40,148 bases of DNA from Nostocales cyanobacterium Centralia_MAG_434 (GTDB lineage Bacteria; Cyanobacteriota; Cyanobacteriia; Cyanobacteriales; Nostocaceae). The notes beneath the pieces are model-generated. The model ran no database searches. It saw only the letters and a program-made list of their open reading frames with translations, and was not told the origin of the DNA. This document shows positions 16,114 through 24,319 of the stretch, in pieces; the first letter of the stretch is position 1; each line of letters starts with the position of its first letter. The stretch is from the NCBI GenBank assembly GCA_021324415.1, contig JAJPJF010000151.1:1-40148 (forward strand). Reading direction: 5' to 3'. Position numbers and translations under genes: made by a program.

Positions 16114-19100
16114 ATGGTTATAAGAATCCTCATGCAGTTGCTGTTATTCCTAGTTCTTGTAGTAGGAATAGCAGGGTGCAACTTGGTAGGTCTAACTCCA
16201 GGTAAAGAAAGGCTTCCAATTGTTTCTCCTCTCACTCCACCACAGTTACCAGACTGGATTGAACAGATTAGTCCCATTGGAGATGCTAAACCTCTCAACC
16301 AAATCCGTATCCGGTTTAAAGAGGCTTTAATCCCAGTTGAAAGTCTTGATAGTCCAAAACAGCAGAGTTTGTTACAAAAGTTTGAACTTCTACCATCTTT
16401 ACCTGGGCAATTTCGATTTCTCACACCACGTATGGTAGGATTTCAAGCTGATAAAGCACTGCCAAAAGCAACACGGTTTAAAGTCACTTTAAAAGCAGGT
16501 TTAACAGATTTAAAAAATCATCGTCTTAGTCGCGATTTGGCTTGGACTTTCAATACAGAATCTATTAAGCTGACAAATTTACCGGGGAAGAATCCTGTTG
16601 AAGATGCTGAGATTGAACCAATTGATTTGCAGCAGAAGTTGCAGGTGACCTCAAATGTAGAACTGGATTTAACTTCATTACAAGAGCATTTACATTTAAA
16701 TCCTGAAGGGAAAAAACAAAGTATAAAATTCAAGATCGATTTGGCAAAGGATGAGAAGCCTCCAGAGACAGAAGATCCGTTGGAGAAATTTGACCCCTCG
16801 ACTCATAACTGGATTTATAATTTAAGTCCGCAGGAAAGCTTACAAAAAGCAAACAACTATCGCTTAGTGTTCTCTCCTGGTATCCTTCCAGCTTATGGAA
16901 ATTTACCCAGTGAGAAAGAGTTTGTTAGTAAAGTACAAACTTATTCACCTTTAGCATTTAAGGGAATGACATTTTATGGACAGACAGATGCTAATGGAAG
17001 CTATGGAAGATTTCTGAAAGGTAGTCCTCAGTTAGAGTTTAATAATGGGTTAGTTGCCGATACAGCTATTGATAGTATTAAAATTCAACCTCAACCGAAA
17101 TCAATCTCTAGACTTTTTCAAGTCAATGATAAAGAGAAAATAGTCAGTATTAATCCTTATGCTTTAGAACCACAAAAAACTTATACAATTACCATAAACT
17201 CAAATCTTAAAGATCAGTTTGGACAAACCCTGAATAAACCAATAAAGGTTAAGTATGAAACAGGAGATTTGGCTGGAAATATTTGGGTCCCTGATGGTTT
17301 GAATATTTTCCCATCGATTAAGGATTTGCAACTTAATATTTCTACAGTAAACTTGCCAGAAGCAAAGTACAAAGCAGCCTATCGAGTTATTCAACCAACA
17401 GATTTAGTTTATTTTGATTCTGCGTATCCTAAGGACAATGGTCAAGGTTTGTTACCTGAGTTAACCAAATGGCAAAGCTTCAAGGTATCTGCAAAACAAA
17501 ATCAGTCAGTAGATGTTACTGTCCCATTAACAGAGAAACTTGGTGCGCCTACAGGAATGTTAGCTTATGGGGTACAAGCACGTACTAACAGCTATCAAGA
17601 AAATGGGAAGGAACTGTGGCAGGAACCTAGGACTTATGGGATGGTTCAATTGACAAACTTAGGTGTGTTTACCCAGTGGTTTCCTGAATCTGGACTTATT
17701 CGAGTTCATCATCTTGCAGATGGTTCACCAGTTTCGGCTGCTGCTATCGAAATCTATCCATCAAAATTGGAAGCAAAAACTCCTACTCCAACTCTCCCCT
17801 GTGCATTAGGGAATACGGATGAGAGTGGTAGTTTCCGGGTTACTCATGAAGATTTGCGACAATGTTTTGAGGGAAATCAAAGTTTCATTAAAGAGCCGAA
17901 ATTTTTAGTCATTGCTCGTGAAAATAAAGATTGGGCATTTACTCGTACAGATGAATATAGTGGTGCGTATGGTTACGGTATTGATGCCGACTGGGAAGAT
18001 GGTAAGCCAATATCACGTGGGGTGATTTTTTCTGATAGGCAGTTGTATCAACCAGGAGAAAAGGCTTGGTTAACTGGCTTTGCTGATTATCTCCAAAATG
18101 GTAATATCAAGCAGGATACCAACGCTAGTTACCAATTGACTCTCATCCATCCTGATGGGAAAAAAACAGATCTAGGTACACAAACAACGAATGAATTTGG
18201 GACGTTTTCTTTAGAATTACCCATCAGCAAGAATCAAAATCTGGGTTACTATCAAATCCAGGCAAAAGCGCAGAATGAACACGTTATTTCTGGGGAATTT
18301 CGTGTGGCTGAGTTTAAGCCACCTAACTTCAAAGTCGAAGTTTCCTTAAATAAAGAATTTGCCTTTATTGATGATAAAGTTGAGGCTAAGGCATCTAGTC
18401 ATTATTTATTTGGCTCTCCTGTGGAAGCAGGAAAAGTGAAATATTTTGTGACTCGTGAGCAAACTCATTTTGTTCCTAAAGGTTGGGAGGAATTTTCTTT
18501 TGGTAGACAGTGGTTTTGGCCAGAAGAAACGCCTTCTGTAGCTAGTGATGTCCTGCAAACTAATGCACAACTTGATGCTAAGGGTGAAAGTCTTCAAAGT
18601 GTGACGGTAACTAAAGATTTACCTTATGCAATGACTTACCGTGTAGATGTCCAAGTTGCTGATGTTTCTAATTTATCGGTTGCCAATTCTCAGAAATTTA
18701 CAGCATTACCAACTCAGAGTTTGATCGGGTTAAAAAGTAACTTTGTTGCAGAAGCTGGTAAAGCTTTTCCAGTTGAAGTGATTGTGACTGACCCCACAGG
18801 AAAAGCACTAACAGGTCAACGGGTACGTCTGGAACTGCAACAGATGAAATATAGCAGTGTGTCTCAGCTTGTCGAAGGAAGCCGGACAGCAAAAAATCAA
18901 GTGGAATACAAGACAGTGGGACAAACAGAAAGCACTTCTGCAAACAGTCCTCAGTCGGTTACGCTGACACCACCTGCATCTGGTTCTTATCGAATTAGAG
19001 CCAATTTCATTGATGATTGTAGAGATATTGCCTGTGCAGTCTCGACAGCAACGGACTTGCAAATTTGGGTCACTGGTGAAGATTCTGTGTCTTGGAGTTC

Positions 19101-21858
19101 TAGAGAGCAAGATCGTCTAGAAATTAAACTTGACAAAACAAAGTTTCAACCAGGGGAAACGGCTACTGCACTGATCCAATCTCCCTATCCAGAAGGAGAA
19201 TTGTACTTTGCTGTTGTTAAGGACAAACCTCTTTATCAACAGATTACTAAAGTAAAGGGAGGCGCACCGCGAATTCAGTTTCAAGTCACACCAGATATGT
19301 TACCAAATGCAGCGGTGCAAGCTGTGTTGGTACGACAGGGTAAACCTCTCAACCAGCTAGAACCTGGGAGTGTAGACAATTTAGTACGCATTGGTTTTGC
19401 ACCTTTTAAAGTGAGTGTGGAAGATAAGTATTTAAAAGTGCAAGCAACTCCAGTGCAAGCATCACTAGAACCTGGTGCAGAACAAACAATACAACTGGAA
19501 CTCAAAGACAATCAGGGAAACCCCGCCAAAGGACAAGTAACAGTCATGGTGGTGAATGAATCAGTGTTACAGCTTTCTGGTTATCGTCCGCCAAATTTGG
19601 TCAACACTGTTTATGCCGAACAGCCAATCTCGACTCGCTTTAGTGATAATCGTCGAAATGTGGTGATCCAGCAACAAGCTTTGGCGATACCAAAAGGTTG
19701 GGGTTATGGTGGAGGGTTTTCTGCTGGTGCAGCGAGTACCCGCATTCGCAAAGATTTTCAGGCTTTAGCGTACTACAATGGGTCTGTTGTAACTGATGCG
19801 ACAGGTAAGGCGCAGGTGACGTTTAAATTACCCGATGACTTAACCACATGGCGGGTGATGGCGATCGCCACTGATGGAAATCTCCGTTTTGGCAATTCAG
19901 AAGCTACATTTATTGCCACAAAGCCACTCGTTACGAATGCAATACTGCCACAGTTTGCTCGTCCTGGCGATCGCATCCTCGGTGGTTTATCTGTGACTAA
20001 TAATAGTGGGAAAGCGGGTAGTTTAACAATTCAAGGTACGTTGGACGGTACAGTCAAATTTGAGGGAAGCAACCCAACAACCACTGTTTTGCAAACCCAA
20101 TCTTGTAAAGATGCTGCATGCAACACCTCTACAGGTTATCGCTTCCCCATGCAGGCTACTCGTGTTGGCATGAGTCAGGTTCGCTTTACAACGCAACTAA
20201 ATAGTACAACAGCAGATGCTTTTGAAGTGCCGTTGGAAATTAAGCCACTGGAAATTACAGAACAAGTTGTGGAAACGGGTGTGACTAGCAATCAGGTAAA
20301 AATTCCCCTCAATGTTGAGAAAAATGCCATTCCTGAAGCGGGAGGTTTAGACATTCAACTAGCAAGTCATTTGATTCCAGAAATCACAGCACCAGCACAG
20401 AAGATGTTGGAGGATGAATTACCTTTTACAGAACCTCTGGCAAGTCAGCTGCTTATTGCTGCTCATCTACAAACTCTGTCTCAGAAATGGGGAGTGGGGA
20501 GTGAGAAGGAACCACTCCCTATGCCCCACTCCCTACTAATGTCCGATGGCGGTCTCGCGGCTTTTCCAGGACAACACAAGTCTGATCCCTGGGTTTCTGC
20601 CTATGCAGCGGAGTCTCTGGCTAAAGCCAGTCAGGTATTTCCTGGGTTGGTGGATGCTGGGATGGTGTCTCGCCTGAAGGCTTATTTGCAGAAAGTTTTG
20701 GCAAATCCTGGACAATATGAGTTTTGTAAACAACAATTGTGTAAAGCTCAGCTACAACTTCATGCCTTGATGGCTTTGGCAGAATTGGGAGACAAGCGTA
20801 ATAGTTTTCTTGCAGATATTTATCGTCAGCGTGACGCTTTTGATTTAGTGACTCAAATTAAACTAGCGCGATATTTATCGCTGTTTCCAGAATGGCAGAA
20901 TGAGTCTAAGCAATTATTGAAGCAGTTGCAACAGAATATCTATGAGACTGGTCGAACAGCCGTTGTTAGTCTACCAACCAGTTGGGGATGGATGAGTTCA
21001 CCTACGACAGCGCAAGCACAAGCTTTACGTCTGTTTATCGTTCAGCAAGGTAAACCAGAGGTGATAGATAGATTATTGCAAAGTCTGCTGGCATTACGCA
21101 GAAATGGTACATGGCAGACCAGTTATGATAATGCTCAAGCACTAACAGCTTTGGTGGAATATAGTCAATTGCAACCAACACCACCAAGTTTTGTGGCTAA
21201 AGTGCAATTGGCTGGGAAGAAACTGGGAGAACAAAGATTTGAAGGCTACCGGAATTCTAGCTTGGAGGTGAAAGTCCCAATGGCTGAGTTACCACGTGGT
21301 CGTCATGATTTGCTACTGCAAAAATCTGGTCAAGGGACGTTGCACTACACTACAGCTTATCGCTATCGCTTGCAAGGAAATCAACCAGGACGGTTTAACG
21401 GTTTACGGGTGACAAGAGATATTCGCCGAGTCGGTGAGGAGAAAGCATTGCAAAGAGTGGGTTTGTATGCTTTTGACAAACCATTGTCCTTAGAAAGTGG
21501 ACAGGTGTTTGATATTGGTTTGGAAATCATAGCCGATCATCCTGTAGAACATGTGGTGATTAGCGATCCGCTACCCGCAGGTTTTGAGGCTGTCGATGCA
21601 AGCTTTCAAACTGCTACCTCTGCATTGCAAGCTTTGGCAGATAGTTGGCAAGTTGGCTTTAAGACGATTTATCGCGATCGCATTGTCGCCTATGCAGATC
21701 ATCTAGAACCAGGAGTTTATAGCCTCCATTACTTAGTACGTTCTGTGACTCCGGGTACGTTTCTTTGGCCTGGTGCAGAGGTACATCTGCAATATGCACC
21801 AGAAGAGTTTGGGCGATCGGCTGATTCTACACTGGTGCTTGAAGAAAAGGCGGGATGA
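16114..21858 (+). CDS. Large alpha-2-macroglobulin-like lipoprotein (YfhM type)
   Basis: 1914 residues. The N-terminus is a lipoprotein signal (hydrophobic LLLFLVLVVGIAG, lipidated C22, then Asn). Bacterial macroglobulin landmarks follow: an Ig-like MG1 region, the MG2-type motif RQLYQPGEKAWLTGF near residue 645, and the central A2M motif DATGKAQVTFKLPDDLTTWRVMA near 1226-1250. A helical thioester-type domain (about 1420-1730) and a C-terminal MG segment (VVISDPLPAGFEAVD) end it. Where homologues have the thioester CxEQ, this protein reads DELPFTEPLASQ near 1433 with no Cys, so covalent protease trapping is unlikely. E. coli YfhM is a periplasmic protease-inhibiting partner of PBP1C. An insert near residues 1457-1475 derives from a short repeat. 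A downstream ATG (16132) is a possible alternative start. Confidence 0.92.
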   Translation: MVIRILMQLLLFLVLVVGIAGCNLVGLTPGKERLPIVSPLTPPQLPDWIEQISPIGDAKPLNQIRIRFKEALIPVESLDSPKQQSLLQKFELLPSLPGQFRFLTPRMVGFQADKALPKATRFKVTLKAGLTDLKNHRLSRDLAWTFNTESIKLTNLPGKNPVEDAEIEPIDLQQKLQVTSNVELDLTSLQEHLHLNPEGKKQSIKFKIDLAKDEKPPETEDPLEKFDPSTHNWIYNLSPQESLQKANNYRLVFSPGILPAYGNLPSEKEFVSKVQTYSPLAFKGMTFYGQTDANGSYGRFLKGSPQLEFNNGLVADTAIDSIKIQPQPKSISRLFQVNDKEKIVSINPYALEPQKTYTITINSNLKDQFGQTLNKPIKVKYETGDLAGNIWVPDGLNIFPSIKDLQLNISTVNLPEAKYKAAYRVIQPTDLVYFDSAYPKDNGQGLLPELTKWQSFKVSAKQNQSVDVTVPLTEKLGAPTGMLAYGVQARTNSYQENGKELWQEPRTYGMVQLTNLGVFTQWFPESGLIRVHHLADGSPVSAAAIEIYPSKLEAKTPTPTLPCALGNTDESGSFRVTHEDLRQCFEGNQSFIKEPKFLVIARENKDWAFTRTDEYSGAYGYGIDADWEDGKPISRGVIFSDRQLYQPGEKAWLTGFADYLQNGNIKQDTNASYQLTLIHPDGKKTDLGTQTTNEFGTFSLELPISKNQNLGYYQIQAKAQNEHVISGEFRVAEFKPPNFKVEVSLNKEFAFIDDKVEAKASSHYLFGSPVEAGKVKYFVTREQTHFVPKGWEEFSFGRQWFWPEETPSVASDVLQTNAQLDAKGESLQSVTVTKDLPYAMTYRVDVQVADVSNLSVANSQKFTALPTQSLIGLKSNFVAEAGKAFPVEVIVTDPTGKALTGQRVRLELQQMKYSSVSQLVEGSRTAKNQVEYKTVGQTESTSANSPQSVTLTPPASGSYRIRANFIDDCRDIACAVSTATDLQIWVTGEDSVSWSSREQDRLEIKLDKTKFQPGETATALIQSPYPEGELYFAVVKDKPLYQQITKVKGGAPRIQFQVTPDMLPNAAVQAVLVRQGKPLNQLEPGSVDNLVRIGFAPFKVSVEDKYLKVQATPVQASLEPGAEQTIQLELKDNQGNPAKGQVTVMVVNESVLQLSGYRPPNLVNTVYAEQPISTRFSDNRRNVVIQQQALAIPKGWGYGGGFSAGAASTRIRKDFQALAYYNGSVVTDATGKAQVTFKLPDDLTTWRVMAIATDGNLRFGNSEATFIATKPLVTNAILPQFARPGDRILGGLSVTNNSGKAGSLTIQGTLDGTVKFEGSNPTTTVLQTQSCKDAACNTSTGYRFPMQATRVGMSQVRFTTQLNSTTADAFEVPLEIKPLEITEQVVETGVTSNQVKIPLNVEKNAIPEAGGLDIQLASHLIPEITAPAQKMLEDELPFTEPLASQLLIAAHLQTLSQKWGVGSEKEPLPMPHSLLMSDGGLAAFPGQHKSDPWVSAYAAESLAKASQVFPGLVDAGMVSRLKAYLQKVLANPGQYEFCKQQLCKAQLQLHALMALAELGDKRNSFLADIYRQRDAFDLVTQIKLARYLSLFPEWQNESKQLLKQLQQNIYETGRTAVVSLPTSWGWMSSPTTAQAQALRLFIVQQGKPEVIDRLLQSLLALRRNGTWQTSYDNAQALTALVEYSQLQPTPPSFVAKVQLAGKKLGEQRFEGYRNSSLEVKVPMAELPRGRHDLLLQKSGQGTLHYTTAYRYRLQGNQPGRFNGLRVTRDIRRVGEEKALQRVGLYAFDKPLSLESGQVFDIGLEIIADHPVEHVVISDPLPAGFEAVDASFQTATSALQALADSWQVGFKTIYRDRIVAYADHLEPGVYSLHYLVRSVTPGTFLWPGAEVHLQYAPEEFGRSADSTLVLEEKAG
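20489..20542. repeat. Short repeat inserted in frame in the macroglobulin gene
   Basis: GGGGAGTGGGGAGTG is followed by an inverted counterpart (CCACTCCCTATGCCCCACTCCC), forming a hairpin-capable unit. It encodes WGVGSEKEPLPMPHSL, out of character with the surrounding helical domain. ATGCCCC-type units also occur at 26565-26585. The reading frame is kept on both sides. Confidence 0.65.
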
Positions 21859-22005
21859 AAAGTTGTTGTTACAGAGTTTCAACGTTCATTTGTATGGGCA
21901 AGAGATAATATTGAAGAATTTCTAATATCCAATTGATAACGCTTTGCTACAATAGCACCAACCATACGGGAAAATTGAGAGTATTGCCTCTCAGCAGAAA
22001 TTTGT

Positions 22006-22821
22006 ATGAAAAAATTGATTAAAGGTCTGCGCGAATTCAAAAGCAGTTATTTTCACACACATCAAGAACTATTTGAACAACTTTCTCATAGTCAAAAGCC
22101 ACGAGTGTTATTCATTACCTGCTCAGATTCGCGTATTGATCCAAACCTAATTACGCAAGCCGAGGTGGGTGAACTATTTGTTATTCGCAATGCCGGCAAC
22201 ATTATCCCACCATTTGGAGCAACCAATGGCGGTGAGGGCGCGACAATTGAATACGCTGTTCAAGCATTAGATATTCAACAAATTATTGTCTGTGGTCACT
22301 CCCATTGTGGTGCAATGAAAGGGCTAATGAAAATAGAAAAACTCAGAGAGGAAATGCCACTCGTACATGACTGGCTAAAGTATGCAGAGGCAACCCGACG
22401 ATTGGTGAAAGACCACTACAGCGAGTACGAAGGGGAAGAACTGCTAGAAATTATCATTGCCGAAAATGTGCTCACTCAAATCGAGAATTTGCGGACGTAT
22501 CCGGTCATCCACTCTAAGCTCTATCAAGGACAACTCACTATTTATGCTTGGATTTATCATATTGAGACAGGAGAAGTTTTTGCATACGATCCAAACACCC
22601 ACGCCTATGTCTCGACTCAAAGTCAGTTTTCAGACTCTCAAGTAGATACATTCAACAGCCCATTTCGCAAATCCGACAGAGTCATCCGTCTCCCTCATAC
22701 TGAGCAACAGGTGAGTGAACCGCCTCAGGAAGTCGCTATTCCCCGATACCAATTTCCATTCGCACCACTTCCTCAGGAGCAAATAGAGCGAATTTATCGA
22801 GGATCGAAGGCAGCAAAATAA
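22006..22821 (+). CDS. ccaA: Beta-class carbonic anhydrase, CcaA/IcfA type
   Basis: 271 residues, the length of carboxysomal CcaA rather than the roughly 220 of housekeeping forms. The zinc site is complete: C39 and the D41/R43 dyad in TCSDSR, then H98 and C101 in CGHSHCG. IRNAGNIIPPFG and GATIEYAV are the other conserved blocks. After about residue 200 the protein carries a C-terminal extension ending in PLPQEQIERIYRG. From memory, carboxysomal enzymes have a similar tail used for shell packaging, so a carboxysomal role is likely but not proven. The enzyme interconverts CO2 and bicarbonate near Rubisco. A small hairpin (TGAGAG/CTCTCA, 21976-21993) lies 12 bp before the ATG, and no clear ribosome site is visible. 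Confidence 0.9.
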   Translation: MKKLIKGLREFKSSYFHTHQELFEQLSHSQKPRVLFITCSDSRIDPNLITQAEVGELFVIRNAGNIIPPFGATNGGEGATIEYAVQALDIQQIIVCGHSHCGAMKGLMKIEKLREEMPLVHDWLKYAEATRRLVKDHYSEYEGEELLEIIIAENVLTQIENLRTYPVIHSKLYQGQLTIYAWIYHIETGEVFAYDPNTHAYVSTQSQFSDSQVDTFNSPFRKSDRVIRLPHTEQQVSEPPQEVAIPRYQFPFAPLPQEQIERIYRGSKAAK

Positions 22822-22859
22822 GGCAGGACATACACAATTGGCACAATCAGCCTCGGCGC

Positions 22860-22873
22860 GGCGCAGCTGCGCC
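22860..22873. repeat. 14-bp GC-rich perfect palindrome
   Basis: GGCGCAGCTGCGCC lies 39 bp after the carbonic anhydrase stop in otherwise AT-rich DNA. It could form a hairpin in the transcript, but no T-run follows on either strand. It is probably a dispersed repeat fragment. Confidence 0.5.
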
Positions 22874-23089
22874 TTCGATATACTCATGTGATTCCCTATA
22901 GAGCAGCTGATTCTCCGCCGTTGGTCGTAACGGTCGTAACATTCCTGAAGCAGACTTCCTAGAACAGCAGCAGTAACTCTCCTGTTTTTCAGGAAAGTAT
23001 CGTTGACTCAATAATTAATTCGTCATTAATAAATTCAGGGGCTTATACCCTAAATTTACTATTAGGCAAATAGGACTGCTATGGTCTAT

Positions 23090-23593
23090 TTAATGATAGA
23101 CCGTCCTACATACTAGACATTCATGTTTGCCAAATTCTTGCACTGTAGGTGGTAGGGTTCTTATTCTTATTATCTTCTGGTTATTATCGTAGCAATAAGT
23201 ACAAAAAGGACCATCATTATTATCTGCTTTGTAATAAAGTCCATCTTTAAGTATTAACTGAGATGCAGATTTTTTCAGTTCTTGATTTTCTTTTCTTTCT
23301 TTAAAATCAATAATTCTCTTTTGAAGAGAACTGTTTTCTTCGACTTGTTTTATAAGTTTATCTTTAATCTCTGCGAATTCTAGGTTTAAATCAGCAAGAA
23401 TCTTCATAAACTCGCTGCGTTTTTTCCTATCAGCTATTTCCTCAGCATACTCTCTTAATATTTTTATTCTGTCTATAGCTATTTTTCCTGCGGCAATCAT
23501 TTGGATAAGTTCTATACTTTGCTCTTTTTCTCTAATTAAAGAAGCATAATACAGAAACTCTTTCTCAAGATTACTCCAGTGTGGCTTACCCAT
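23090..23593 (-). CDS. Hypothetical coiled-coil protein with C-terminal zinc ribbon
   Basis: 167 residues, no named family recognised. Residues about 1-115 are highly charged and helical with heptad-like spacing (EEIADRKKRSEFMKIL, EFAEIKDKLIKQVEENSSL), a likely coiled coil. Residues about 118-166 form a small zinc ribbon: DGLYYKADNNDGPFCTYCYD gives CxxC and ECLVCRTVY gives a second CxxC, enough for one zinc ion. The DGPFC-x(2)-C pattern recurs in many unnamed bacterial small proteins. The ATG at 23591-23593 is the natural start. It stands alone between the carbonic anhydrase and topoisomerase genes, in AT-rich DNA. No function is inferred. Confidence 0.75.
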   Translation of the reverse strand: MGKPHWSNLEKEFLYYASLIREKEQSIELIQMIAAGKIAIDRIKILREYAEEIADRKKRSEFMKILADLNLEFAEIKDKLIKQVEENSSLQKRIIDFKERKENQELKKSASQLILKDGLYYKADNNDGPFCTYCYDNNQKIIRIRTLPPTVQEFGKHECLVCRTVYH

Positions 23594-24319
23594 TGATTGT
23601 CATCTCCCAAGCATTTATACCTTCACTTGATAATATCAATATGCAAAATATGAATTTTTAAAAAATTTATGATTATAAAAAATCATACTTTTATATACTT
23701 CAATTCTCGTTAGGGAATTAACCCCCAAAGAAGCCACACAGTTGTACAAAATTCATACTGAATTCGGACTCCTGAGTTCGAAGTTATTTTTGTTAAGTTA
23801 TTAATCTAATTATTAGTATTATAAATCTTTATAAGATATACATGAAAATTTCATGAGAAAAATTTCATTTGTATAGCTAATAGCATACAAGGTTACTTAC
23901 CTTGCTGTATACAATCCTATTTGAGTTAGGAAAATTTGTCAGTCCCTTCAAATCTGATTTTTTTAATCGGGTTTCTCCACATTTGCAAATGATTTAGGTC
24001 TTCTGTAGTTATGCCAATCTTCTCCCTTGTCTCCCTGTTTGGCTTTGCAACTCTCCCACAATTCAGAATCTAATAACTGAACTCTTATTGAATTTAGTTG
24101 GACTCGATGATTTGGCCAATTACAGTGAGTTTATCTTCAGTGGTGGGAATATTAAATTGAGCAGTTGTTCTTATGAAACTCCAGTTCAACTTAGAGCGTG
24201 CAATTGAATATCAATTTATCAAGATCTCAGTTGTCAAAGTCTCACACAAAATTCAAAACAATGTGTACTATGAAAGACAAAGAACCTGCTGTATAGGTTG
24301 CGTCCAAAGGTAAGGTGCT
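23594..24319. other. 726-bp intergenic region with decayed repeats
   Basis: It separates the divergent zinc-ribbon and topoisomerase genes. It contains a degenerate third copy of the palindromic repeat (about 23939-24010: TCGGGTTTCTCC, then GATTTAGG and TCTGTAG), an ACTGAATTCGGACTCCTGAGTTCG repeat-like stretch (23757-23780) and a CTTCTCCCTTGTCTCCCTG piece (24019-24037) related to the 9-bp arrays. A possible coding remnant is listed separately. Promoters for both flanking genes must lie here but none was clear. Confidence 0.5.
24094..24210 (-). pseudogene. Possible remnant of a coding sequence (38 codons, no ATG)
   Basis: The minus strand is open for 38 codons and reads with protein-like composition: KLNWSFIRTTAQFNIP, then TTEDKLTVIGQIIESN and a stop. 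No ATG or GTG start is present and a TGA lies directly upstream, so it would need a TTG start to be a 31-residue peptide. It may be the 3' end of a lost gene. I do not recognise the family, and chance is a real alternative. Confidence 0.22.

Noticed and set aside
15948-16424. 158-codon minus-strand frame in the pbpC/macroglobulin gap
   Set aside because: It overlaps the lipoprotein signal of the macroglobulin gene antisense and runs through GCAGAT repeats; Cys/Arg-rich composition without a motif.
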